64,000 bases of DNA from positions 397,796-461,795 of the forward strand of contig NZ_LMDN01000002.1 of NCBI RefSeq assembly GCF_001425085.1, read 5' to 3'. Numbering within the stretch: the first letter of the stretch is position 1; each line of letters starts with the position of its first letter. A program made the translations under genes and the position numbers. This stretch comes from Leifsonia sp. Root4 (GTDB lineage: Bacteria; Actinomycetota; Actinomycetes; Actinomycetales; Microbacteriaceae). Shown here piece after piece: positions 35,335 through 43,042 of this stretch. The notes below the pieces were generated by a model. That model was not told the origin of the DNA. It saw nothing but the letters and a program-made list of their open reading frames with translations, and did no database searches.

Positions 35335-36531
35335 TTGGCGAGACGTAGTTGGACGGTTAGCGAACTCGCAAACGCGGCCGGACTTGATTTAGAGCAAACG
35401 CTACTTTCCCTTTGGGGGGAGGGAATCGACTATCCAGATGCACCTTCGTCACGAATCCGGGCAAGTGACGCGCGGGCGGCAGAAGCCGCGACGGGATTTG
35501 TCGGAGACCGCAAACGACGAACAGCGTATTGGGAAGAGCATCTTGGAATCTCCCGGGCAGAGCTCGGTGTCTTGTTGGGCGGACTGGGATTCTCGCTGAA
35601 CGCTCGGGCAAGCAACCTTCCCAAAGGTGCGCTCCGTCGACTCGCGGAACACAGCAAGACGTTGGAACCACAGGGTTCACTAGAAGAGAAACCCCTACTT
35701 CCGCCAGCAGCTCCGTTCGAATGGTCGTGTGTGGGGACGGACAAATCAGTTCTAACCGTGACCGCTGATGAGGTCCTCCTCATTCATCAAGAGCTCGAGA
35801 GGGACTTCGAGGCGACTGACGACCCCATATCGCCGGCCGGGGTCAAATCGCAGTCAATGCTCGAAAGCGCTGTGTCCAGACAGGATGCCGGGTACGGGAG
35901 CGAGCGAAAATACACGACGGTGGTCTCGACGGCTGCAGCCCTGCTCCACTCATTGGTGCAGAATCACCCATTCTTCAATGGGAACAAGCGAGCCGCACTG
36001 GTCTCGATGCTTGTGATGCTGGACAAGAACGGCATGATGCTCAGCTCCAACCAAGACGAACTGTTCCGCTGGATGCTTCAGGTCGCGGGCCACGATGTCC
36101 TGCCCTCCGGCTTTGAGTATGACAATCGTGCCGACCGCGAAACGTTCGCTATCAGCGAGTGGATAAACAAGCGGAGCAGAACGGTTCGACGCGACGAAAA
36201 GAGTGTCACCTGGATTGCGCTGTCAAGGATTCTGAAGAAGTTTGAATGCACCGTCTCGCGCCGTGGCGAGCGCATGGAAATTACTCGCGAGGTGCAGGTC
36301 AGAAAGAAGTCCTTCCTCAAGAATGAGAAGTTTGAAACTCTCAAGTCGACGTACGTGAACACCAGCGATGGCCGAGAAGTGCCTCGAGGGCAGCTCAAAC
36401 GAATTCGCGATGAACTGCGGCTCAACGAGGCTCACGGCATTGACTCGGAAGCGTTCTTCGAACGGAACAGAGAGGCTGACGATTTCATCGCCGAGTACTC
36501 AAAGTTGCTCCGCCGACTCGCACGGGTGTAA
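35335..36531 (+). CDS. Fic/Doc-family protein with extra N- and C-terminal domains
   Basis: A 398-residue protein from TTG 35335 (AGTAGG upstream). Residues 1-50 (WTVSELANAAGLDLEQTLLS) look like an IF2-N/winged-helix-type domain. The centre is a Doc-type Fic fold with NHPFFNGNKRAAL at 210-222: His211 and the NKR of the anion site are intact, but the usual Asp/Glu is Asn215. Residues about 290-398 are basic and predicted alpha/beta; ILKKFECTVSRRGERMEITR is reminiscent of HicA-type mRNA-binding folds. Fic enzymes transfer AMP or phosphate to target proteins. No inhibitory-helix (S/T)xxxE(G/N) motif or adjacent antitoxin gene is obvious. Fic/Doc genes often accompany type I RM loci. G+C appears lower than the flanks. 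Confidence 0.75.
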   Translation: MARRSWTVSELANAAGLDLEQTLLSLWGEGIDYPDAPSSRIRASDARAAEAATGFVGDRKRRTAYWEEHLGISRAELGVLLGGLGFSLNARASNLPKGALRRLAEHSKTLEPQGSLEEKPLLPPAAPFEWSCVGTDKSVLTVTADEVLLIHQELERDFEATDDPISPAGVKSQSMLESAVSRQDAGYGSERKYTTVVSTAAALLHSLVQNHPFFNGNKRAALVSMLVMLDKNGMMLSSNQDELFRWMLQVAGHDVLPSGFEYDNRADRETFAISEWINKRSRTVRRDEKSVTWIALSRILKKFECTVSRRGERMEITREVQVRKKSFLKNEKFETLKSTYVNTSDGREVPRGQLKRIRDELRLNEAHGIDSEAFFERNREADDFIAEYSKLLRRLARV

Positions 36532-36864
36532 GCGTGTGATTGGCCGAGCGAAGCACGGACATTCGGCGACTGCGTCAACGCAGATGGACGTGCCTCCGGA
36601 AGCCAGAGCCATCTGAGCGGCGTCGAACATACCAGGGCATTATCGGTGGGACCTGCCTCGGCGTGCGATTGCTTTGTGAAAGGCAAACCGTGCCACCCGG
36701 GATTCTCAGTTGAGAGTCGTCAACAATCTGACGCTCTGGGAAAACGCCCAATCAACTCGAAGCGAACCGGTAGCGAAGCTGAGGCTTCCGCTCAAAAGCT
36801 GGGGACTCATCGCACTCGGCCTCACACGCCTAAGCTTCGTGAACCAGGCTGCTAGTTGCGGAAG
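36532..36864. other. Gene-free stretch between the Fic gene and the convergent small gene
   Basis: No supported coding sequence, RNA or clear hairpin. The tail ends of two convergent operons meet here. Base composition is more AT-rich than the chromosome flanks. Confidence 0.4.
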
Positions 36865-37029
36865 TTAGGACTTCTTGCCCTTGAAGAGGTCTCGAATGAC
36901 TTCACGTTCCCGCTGCTGTCGTTCTTGGCGAACCTCCGCCGTTACCTGAGAAAGAGTTCGGCTCGAACGGTTCGCGCGAACCATTGCACGCTGTTTCTTC
37001 GTTTCGGCGCTTAGTTGGATGCTAGTCAT
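36865..37029 (-). CDS. 54-residue basic/charged small protein
   Basis: ATG 37029 follows AGGAGGA and overlaps the stop of the GAF gene by eight bases, so translation is coupled. The product is almost wholly charged: SAETKKQRAMVRANRSSRT, then TAEVRQERQQREREVIRDLF and a KGKKS tail. It should form one long helix, possibly a coiled coil or nucleic-acid-binding peptide. No family recognised. It is the last gene of the right-module operon. The Shine-Dalgarno and the overlap make it a real gene. Confidence 0.72.
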   Translation of the reverse strand: MTSIQLSAETKKQRAMVRANRSSRTLSQVTAEVRQERQQREREVIRDLFKGKKS

Positions 37030-37837
37030 TCTGTTCCTCCTTCTCTGGTGCAATACTAACTGTCTTGTGTTTGCCGCGCGCTTGTGCCGCGCGATAGAAA
37101 GCAAACGCTGATGCGAGGGTCTCCATCATCTCGGCGTCTCGCAGCGTTAGGTCACCGATGTTCGGGCTGTCCAACGTGAGCATCCCATACGCTTCATCCG
37201 ACGAGCGAATTGGCAGCGAGATGAAAGTCGCATACGGCCGTCCGGCTGTTCCCCACGCTTCGGGGAGCTGAGAGGTGTCAGGGCAGAAGAAGTGGTCCTC
37301 AACGTCGGACAACCTATCTATCGCAATCTCACCACGCACGTCCGACGCGTCGAACCCACGAGGGGCGTCATTGCGCCCGCGGATGGCCGTTGCGGATAGC
37401 TTGGTCTTGTCCGCAGAGATGTCGTAGAGAACGATACGCACGCCAGGGAAGCCCTCAAACATTGACGTGCCCATTTCGTCAAGCAACTCGTCGACTCGTT
37501 CTTGAACCAGGCCTACCCTGCCTGCTCGAGGCATGGCCTCAAAATCTGCAGCATCGCTCAGCACGCGAGCAGCAGCTTCACCGACTAGACGCTCGCGGGC
37601 ATCAAGCATGTCGTCTTCACGCTGTCCTTGGCGTAGAGCCCAAGAGCGCAGCCAAAGTGGGGTCAGCCCAAGTGCCACGATTGCGGCACCGATTGCGACC
37701 TGCCAAACATTCTCCTTCGCGCCAGAGATGACTGCGCTGCCGACTGTGGTGCCAACCCAAGGGGCTATCTCAGGAACGGCCCCGTCGCTCAGAAATGTCA
37801 AAATGCGGTCGCGGGCGCTGGGGATTCTCTTCGTCAT
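37022..37837 (-). CDS. Membrane-anchored GAF-domain protein
   Basis: A 271-residue protein from ATG 37837 (GGAG just upstream; the open frame upstream of this lacks protein character). Residues about 34-58 (VWQVAIGAAIVALGLTPLWL) form one membrane helix. A coiled linker with an ARERLVGEAAARVL helix leads to a GAF fold at about 115-245: GVRIVLYDIS, then YATFISLPIRSSDEAYGMLT, then LTLRDAEMMETLASAFA. GAF domains sense small ligands. No catalytic output domain is attached. It lies 244 bases after the helicase gene on the same strand and overlaps the 54-residue gene. A sensor for a neighbouring defence protein is one idea; it is only inference. Confidence 0.75.
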   Translation of the reverse strand: MTKRIPSARDRILTFLSDGAVPEIAPWVGTTVGSAVISGAKENVWQVAIGAAIVALGLTPLWLRSWALRQGQREDDMLDARERLVGEAAARVLSDAADFEAMPRAGRVGLVQERVDELLDEMGTSMFEGFPGVRIVLYDISADKTKLSATAIRGRNDAPRGFDASDVRGEIAIDRLSDVEDHFFCPDTSQLPEAWGTAGRPYATFISLPIRSSDEAYGMLTLDSPNIGDLTLRDAEMMETLASAFAFYRAAQARGKHKTVSIAPEKEEQND

Positions 37838-38081
37838 TGGCTCCGTCTGTTTCTCTGCGGCTGGGCCGCGTGGGCGCGCTGCTTCGGTCCTTGCCCACAC
37901 AATCGGACTCCACCGGCGGTCCGTGTGAAAGGAGCCTTGCGCAATCTGTCGACCTCGTTTGGACAGCTCTTCTGCCGAGGCATGAAGGTTATCGTGTGGT
38001 CGTGCCCCGTATGGAGCGACCAGCCGGCTTTCCACCAACTGGCCGCGTGCGACAGGTCTCCGACGCTGGCACGTTGGACGA

Positions 38082-40583
38082 TTAGGAAGTGAAGGGCTGG
38101 GTCCATTTCTGCTCGATTGTCCCGCCCGTCAGATGGAACTCAGTCAGGTTCCGCTGGACAATGTCGTGATGTTTGAAGCCGTCCGCAATAGCGATGGCTG
38201 AAGCGAAGTCGCGAACCGCTGACCTGAACTCGGGGAGTCGCTCGAAGCTCATGACGCGCGCTCCCTGGCGAGGAACGGCATCCTCCTTCGGAGTTCGAGA
38301 AGGGTGAATCATCACAGGGGTGCCGGTGAAGCGGACATCGCTGTAGTCGCGCGCAAACCAATCCATGGAATGAGACAGCTGCTCAAGGTCCTTCCGTGGA
38401 ACGAAGTCAGCTGTTGCTTCACTCTTGCACTCGATGACCCAGTACGCGTCGCCCCCAATTGCCCAAAGCACATCAGGGCCGAGGCCAGACTCTTGGTCGG
38501 GGCGGGACGATTCAAACCCGAGCAACTTCCCGAGCCGCTCCAACGCACTTTCAAATCGCTTGTAGCTGTTCCGCTCAGTGCTCGGCTCGAGGTCGCGAAG
38601 CAACGACTCGATACCGATTTCTAGCGCGGTCGCGGACGCATATGTCGACGTGAGCGACGCGACACTTGAAGTTGCTTGATGCGCCGAAGCCCGAATTCGC
38701 GTCGCCGCGACTTCGCTATCGAGCTTCAAGATGTAGTTGTTGTCGATACGCGCGGATTTCTGGATGTCACGAGCTCGAGTCGGGTCAACAGGGTTTAGAT
38801 ACGCTGCGGCGCGCTGCTTCACCCAGCCACGCATGCGTGAATCGTTGACGTGGTCGAACACAGCGGCGAGCCTGTTGAAACCCTCCACGTTGCGCTCGGC
38901 CAGCGCGAGGTCGTACGCTTCACGCTCCGCAACGACGACGGCGCTGACGTCCGTCAAACTGTCGTACACAACTGACTCCAGTGCACGCCGGCTTGCGGTA
39001 GTCCAATCCGGGGCCCGGTCGAGAAACGCGTCGACTGCCTCTTCGAAATAGGCCATCGGCTTTCCTCTCGCCCCACTGGACACCTGAAGCGAGAGTTCGT
39101 ACTGGGCGCGAGTTCCAGGACTCAACTGTTGGCGGTCCGAGGCTCCGTATAGTCGTTCCACGAGCCGAGGGTCCAGAAGCAGCACCGCGCAATAGTCGCT
39201 TGTTGAGCGGATTCCGCGTCCCATGCCCTGTTCGATTCGCTGGGTCTGACGCGCGTCCATCGCTTCGGTGCCACCGATTGCAGCGCCTTCGACGAGTTCC
39301 TGCGGAGAGTATCGCTCCGGGAGTCCGTCGAGGATAAGTACGCGGCAGGCGTCGTTTGGGAGGTCTACACCGTCGTATCGACCGACCAACACGACGAGAC
39401 CAACCGGTGTCGTTCCTCGAAGTCGCGCAATGCAAGATTCGATGCTGGTCTTGTCGTGTATCTCGGAAGTGACGTCACTCCACGCTTCCGCGCGATACCG
39501 AGACGGAACGATGACTACGACATTGTGCTGAGCTGCCCATCGAACGGCACTGGCTTTCACGTTTTCATGGGAAATGGACCGGCTCGTCTCAATGGGAGTC
39601 AAGATGATGCGGTCGCCGAGGTCGCTCGCAGAGCTTGGCGTAATCGGACTCGTGACGCAGTCTGCCGAGACGCCCATCTGCGTGATGAGCACCGTGTCGT
39701 CTGCGAGTGTCGCCGTCATGTAAATGCGTCGCTGGGCATTCGGAAATGAAGGCACCGACGTCAAGTCCGGGTAGGGAAGTCGAATCTCAATCTCGCTCGG
39801 GGTGAACGCAACGTCCGCCAATCGGATGTGGTCGCGGATGAGTGGCCAGACAAACTTGTACTCGCCGTCGGCGCTCACGCCGTTGAGAATGGCGAAGGCG
39901 GCTTCGAGTTTGTCGTGCCATTCCCAGTAAGGGACTGGGACGGACTGCGAACCGCTGCCGTCCACCAAGCCGGTGAACCCCGCAAGCGACTGCTTCTTCA
40001 GCGCATCTCCGAAAAGCGACCGTAGCGCCCGATACTCATCTGTATCGCGCTGAACACGCATCGAGAACTGGTTCTCGATGATGGGAATACAGGCATGTGC
40101 GTCATCGACCACGATGCTGCCCACGTTAACCGAACGACCAGTAGACGAGCCTCGGACGCCAAACTTCGACAGACCGTTGTACATCGTATGAACGGTGACG
40201 ATGAGCACCGCTTCTTCTTGACGGAAGGCCTGGTCAGCCGGGTCGCTCGTCCACGCGATACCGAGCTCGGTCGCAGTCTTGGTAACTTGACCGAGGAGCT
40301 GCTTGTCAGGAACCAGGTAGACGGCAGGGCCCTTCCCCTCATTGAGAGAACTCTTCAGGATGAGCAATCCGACAACTGTTTTCCCGGAGCCAGTATTCAT
40401 CTTGAGCACCAGGTCGGGTTTGGCACGATTGGCAAACCAGCCATCCCACACTTCGGTTTGAATGTCGTGAGGGAACTTGAATTTCGAGTCGGCTGGCTTG
40501 GGAAGCGCACGGAAAAGCCGCTTTGGGTCGAGAAGCGCTGACGGCGAACCCTCGCCGGATAGGCCCGAGAAGATGCTGCTCAT
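38082..40583 (-). CDS. SF2 helicase fused to a PD-(D/E)XK-like nuclease domain
   Basis: An 833-residue protein from ATG 40583 (AAGGA upstream). Walker A is TGSGKT at 64-69 and the Walker B is DDAH at 160-163. Motif III is YMTATL near 290, and QRIEQGMGRGIRS near 450 is motif VI. The layout is XPD/DinG-like but lacks iron-sulfur cysteines. A helical middle region leads to a C-terminal nuclease-like segment: Asp704 in GPDVLW, then Glu718 and Lys720 in YWVIECKSE, the D-x13-ExK spacing of PD-(D/E)XK enzymes. Such helicase-nuclease fusions are frequent in phage-defence loci (Hna is one described type). The HA protein gene lies 56 bases upstream, the GAF gene downstream. The helicase is certain, the nuclease likely. 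Confidence 0.8.
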   Translation of the reverse strand: MSSIFSGLSGEGSPSALLDPKRLFRALPKPADSKFKFPHDIQTEVWDGWFANRAKPDLVLKMNTGSGKTVVGLLILKSSLNEGKGPAVYLVPDKQLLGQVTKTATELGIAWTSDPADQAFRQEEAVLIVTVHTMYNGLSKFGVRGSSTGRSVNVGSIVVDDAHACIPIIENQFSMRVQRDTDEYRALRSLFGDALKKQSLAGFTGLVDGSGSQSVPVPYWEWHDKLEAAFAILNGVSADGEYKFVWPLIRDHIRLADVAFTPSEIEIRLPYPDLTSVPSFPNAQRRIYMTATLADDTVLITQMGVSADCVTSPITPSSASDLGDRIILTPIETSRSISHENVKASAVRWAAQHNVVVIVPSRYRAEAWSDVTSEIHDKTSIESCIARLRGTTPVGLVVLVGRYDGVDLPNDACRVLILDGLPERYSPQELVEGAAIGGTEAMDARQTQRIEQGMGRGIRSTSDYCAVLLLDPRLVERLYGASDRQQLSPGTRAQYELSLQVSSGARGKPMAYFEEAVDAFLDRAPDWTTASRRALESVVYDSLTDVSAVVVAEREAYDLALAERNVEGFNRLAAVFDHVNDSRMRGWVKQRAAAYLNPVDPTRARDIQKSARIDNNYILKLDSEVAATRIRASAHQATSSVASLTSTYASATALEIGIESLLRDLEPSTERNSYKRFESALERLGKLLGFESSRPDQESGLGPDVLWAIGGDAYWVIECKSEATADFVPRKDLEQLSHSMDWFARDYSDVRFTGTPVMIHPSRTPKEDAVPRQGARVMSFERLPEFRSAVRDFASAIAIADGFKHHDIVQRNLTEFHLTGGTIEQKWTQPFTS

Positions 40584-40639
40584 GAGGCGTCCTTACCTTG
40601 TATTCCGTTGACTACTATTGCTGTCGCGTTGATGCCCAG

Positions 40640-41329
40640 CTACTTGCCGGAGTTCGGGAATGCTTGGTTCCCGAGCAGTTGCCCAATCACTTGCTCCACC
40701 CGGGCGTCCAGCACACCTTCGCGCTGCTTCTTCCGCTGATTAGACAGCCATGTGGACAGGGCCGATTCAGCCGCTCCTGCAGGAGTCAGTGGCGCGTCCG
40801 GTGACGCCTTGAGTCGACGGGGAGCGCGACCGGCCCTGGACACGAAATCCGTGAACTCCCCAAGCCGGTCTGACTGTATCTGGGCCGGTGTCCGTGGCGC
40901 CCAGCCCGGCAGCGCGGTCAGTTGCTTCTGTCGTTCAGCAGTGGGCGGGTTTCGGCCGGCGACACCCTTGATTAGACCTCGTTGCTCAGAAGCCCAATCG
41001 GCAACGCGCTTCTCACGCTTGTCTTTCGACGAGGGCGACGGTGCGCGGCCGTGCTTAGCAAAGAAGTCAGCAAAGTACTTGACGTTGCTGTCCCACGCGT
41101 CGGTGTGAGGTTTCCAGACGAACCCAGGGATACCTTCCAACGCGGCCCGCTGCTCTGGCGAAAGCGACTCTCGCTTGGGTCGCTGCCTGGTGACGAAGTC
41201 CGCGAGCTTCTCGGCTACCGGGTCTCGCTCGGCCTTCGGTATGCGTGAATTGTGAGTGGGCAGCCGGTTGTTGATACGGACGTACTCCGCGAGAGCGTCA
41301 AACTGCGTTGTCCAAGTGTTGATGGTCAT
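40640..41329 (-). CDS. Three-module helicase-associated (HA) repeat protein
   Basis: A 229-residue soluble protein. Three HA modules follow one another: WTTQFDALAEYVRINNRLPT ... KLADFVTRQRP; WDSNVKYFADFFAKHGRAPS ... VADWASEQRG; and LGEFTDFVSRAGRAPRRLKA ... LSTWLSNQRKK. No ATPase motif is present. ATG 41329 follows GGGGGGA. It is the first gene of the right-module operon, with the helicase-nuclease 56 bases downstream. HA modules normally form the tail of helicases, so this may be a detached DNA-binding subunit of the adjacent enzyme. The chromosome resumes to its right. Confidence 0.75.
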   Translation of the reverse strand: MTINTWTTQFDALAEYVRINNRLPTHNSRIPKAERDPVAEKLADFVTRQRPKRESLSPEQRAALEGIPGFVWKPHTDAWDSNVKYFADFFAKHGRAPSPSSKDKREKRVADWASEQRGLIKGVAGRNPPTAERQKQLTALPGWAPRTPAQIQSDRLGEFTDFVSRAGRAPRRLKASPDAPLTPAGAAESALSTWLSNQRKKQREGVLDARVEQVIGQLLGNQAFPNSGK

Positions 41330-41663
41330 TTTCCCCCCACGGCGACTCTATGGTGCTGGCGAAGACGCACTTGTCGATTCCGGCGCCCAGAGGCGATTCG
41401 CCCCACCTTTTGGGGCAGCCAATGCCGTGCCGTGGTACACCGATGAAGCCGTTGGCGCGCAGGCTCGTCGACAGTCCGAGGTGAGCAGTTACCTGCTTGA
41501 AGCGCGCGCCGGTTCCCTATTTCTTGCGGCCCTTTAGCGACGAAGCAACAGGTGTGGAGGAAAATGTGTCAGTCCGCGGAGGAAAATGGATTTCCTAGAC
41601 CCCTGACTTCCGCGGCCTGACGGGTTTGGCGAACGGACCACAGTGATGTGCAGACATCAGCAG
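41330..41663. other. Right-edge region of the island, no gene seen
   Basis: About 330 bases without a supported gene. A plus-strand frame to 41537 (ending SYLLEARAGSLFLAAL) has no start signal; it could be a remnant. GGAGGAAAATG is repeated at 41556-41566 and 41578-41588. I found no copy of the tRNA-Pro 3' end here. Confidence 0.4.
41556..41588 (+). repeat. Tandem GGAGGAAAATG direct repeats
   Basis: Two identical 11-bp words, 22 bp apart (two helical turns), lie between the HA gene and the terminator at 41664. The second overlaps an inverted repeat AGGAAA-ATGGA-TTTCCT. They could be a recombinase arm-type or end site; this is only positional inference. Confidence 0.4.
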
Positions 41664-41693
41664 AGAAAGCCCCTCCTTCTGGAGGGGCTTTCT
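41664..41693 (+). terminator. Strong bidirectional terminator at the island's right edge
   Basis: AGAAAGCCCCTCC (41664-41676) pairs perfectly with 41681-41693 around TTCT. T-rich flanks exist on both strands. No gene reads directly into it on the plus strand, so it may be the remnant of the gene end present before island insertion. Confidence 0.8.
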
Positions 41694-41741
41694 TCGTCTG
41701 CCGCTCCGCGACGGATGCCGCAGGCCCCCTACGCTGGGACG

Positions 41742-42200
41742 ATGCACACAACAGCGGCGCCGCCCGCGCCCGCTCATGGCCGCCAGCTCACCGTGCGCCT
41801 CGTCTTCGGCCTCTACCTGTTCGCCGTGTGCGTGATCGTGTTCGCCCCGCAGCCCGACGCCGAGCGGTTCACCGGCATCGTCGCCATCGTCGCGCGTGCG
41901 CTCGAAGGCTGGGGCGTCCCCTTCGACATCGGGTACCCCGTGCTCGAGTTCGCGGCGAACGTCGCCCTGTTCGTGCCCTTCGGCATACTCGTGCCGCTGA
42001 TTGCGCCGCTCTGGCATCCGTGGCTCGTCATGGCATCGGGCTTCGCCCTGAGCTGCCTCATCGAGTTCACCCAGACGGCGCTGCCGTCGCGATTCCCCAC
42101 GGCATCCGATCTCCTCGCCAACACGCTCGGAACGGCGCTCGGGGTCGGTCTGCTCGCCGCATTCATGCGACTACGCTCGCGCGCCCGCCGCTCTGCGTGA
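41742..42200 (+). CDS. VanZ-family membrane protein
   Basis: A 152-residue membrane protein with four predicted helices: VRLVFGLYLFAVCVIVFAP, FAANVALFVPFGILVPLI, WLVMASGFALSCLIEFTQT and the final LGTALGVGLLAAFM. The signature N(V/I)xLFxPxG and S.liEFtQ, with polar residues inside the membrane, is that of the VanZ-like family. Some members give teicoplanin resistance; most are of unknown role. ATG 41742. It is the first chromosomal gene after the island and converges on the HAD gene. Confidence 0.85.
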   Translation: MHTTAAPPAPAHGRQLTVRLVFGLYLFAVCVIVFAPQPDAERFTGIVAIVARALEGWGVPFDIGYPVLEFAANVALFVPFGILVPLIAPLWHPWLVMASGFALSCLIEFTQTALPSRFPTASDLLANTLGTALGVGLLAAFMRLRSRARRSA

Positions 42201-42232
42201 TCGGCCCGGCGTGATGGGCCCGGCGTGATCGC

Positions 42233-42997
42233 TCAGGCGACCGCGAGCTCGCTGTCCAGCAGCCCTTCGACGACGCCGACCGTGTCGCGCCAGCCGTGCA
42301 CGGCGATGCAGCTCACACCCATGGCCTTCACGGGGTAGTCATTGCCACCCTCATCGAGGCGGTCGCCGACGAAGATCATCTCGTCGAGCGAGATGCCCGT
42401 CGCCTCGACGAGCTTGCGCATGCCGTAGGCCTTGTCGACTCCGCGCTTCGTGATGTCGATCGACGTGGACCCGCCTGAGCGCACCTCGAGATCGGTGAGC
42501 TCAGCGGCGACGTCGTCACGCAGCGCACTCTTCTTGGCGCCGTCAGAGTCCCACGCCGCCTTCGCGTCGACCGGCGCCTGCTGGCCGAGTGCAGAGAAGG
42601 TGATCTGTGAGCCGCGATCCTCAAGGATCGGCCCCCACGTCTGCTCCTCCCAGAAGCCGAGTGCTCGCGCGTTGCGCTCAACGGATTCGAGGGCGCGCGA
42701 CTTCTCGTCGTCGCTGAGCACCTCGGCGTAGCGCTGAACCCACGCGCCACCCTCGAACTGCAGGTACTGCGTGCCACAGGTCGGCATCAGGTGTAGGCGT
42801 GACAGGCGACGCTCGTCATCGATGTCGAGCACCGCGAGTACCTGGTTCTGGAACTGGGTGTAGTTGCCGCCCGAGATGATGCACACCTCGACCGCGTCGA
42901 GCAGTCGCAGCAGCACGGCCGCCATCTCGGGGTCGAGGGGCGACTTCGAGGCCGCCAAGGTGTCGTCGAGATCGAAGGCTACAAGTCTGGTAGTCAT
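42233..42997 (-). CDS. HAD-superfamily (type IIB) hydrolase, phosphomannomutase-like
   Basis: A 254-residue cytoplasmic hydrolase. Motif I is AFDLDDTLA with the nucleophile Asp and acid/base Asp, motif II is CIISGGN, and motif IV is IFVGDRLDEGGND. The cap between residues about 85 and 185 is of type IIB. It resembles eukaryotic-type phosphomannomutase/HAD-IIB phosphatases; a sugar-phosphate substrate is likely. Start ATG 42997. It converges with VanZ and is followed upstream by the signalling genes, 45 bases away. Confidence 0.85.
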   Translation of the reverse strand: MTTRLVAFDLDDTLAASKSPLDPEMAAVLLRLLDAVEVCIISGGNYTQFQNQVLAVLDIDDERRLSRLHLMPTCGTQYLQFEGGAWVQRYAEVLSDDEKSRALESVERNARALGFWEEQTWGPILEDRGSQITFSALGQQAPVDAKAAWDSDGAKKSALRDDVAAELTDLEVRSGGSTSIDITKRGVDKAYGMRKLVEATGISLDEMIFVGDRLDEGGNDYPVKAMGVSCIAVHGWRDTVGVVEGLLDSELAVA

Positions 42998-43042
42998 GGT
43001 TGCTCCAGTTTACCCGCGCCCGTAGATGGCACCTGACAGCGA

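Noticed and set aside
36646-36855. Small plus-strand open frame
   Set aside because: Composition is not protein-like and there is no start signal.
41256-41537. Open frame ending SYLLEARAGSLFLAAL
   Set aside because: Its first part is antisense to the HA gene start, there is no ribosome-binding site and no family resemblance; kept only as a possible remnant in the region note.
22315-41741. Duplicate of the tRNA-Pro 3' end as attR
   Set aside because: Searched by eye in the right flank for CAGGTTCAAATCCTG and CCCCGACAG; no copy found.
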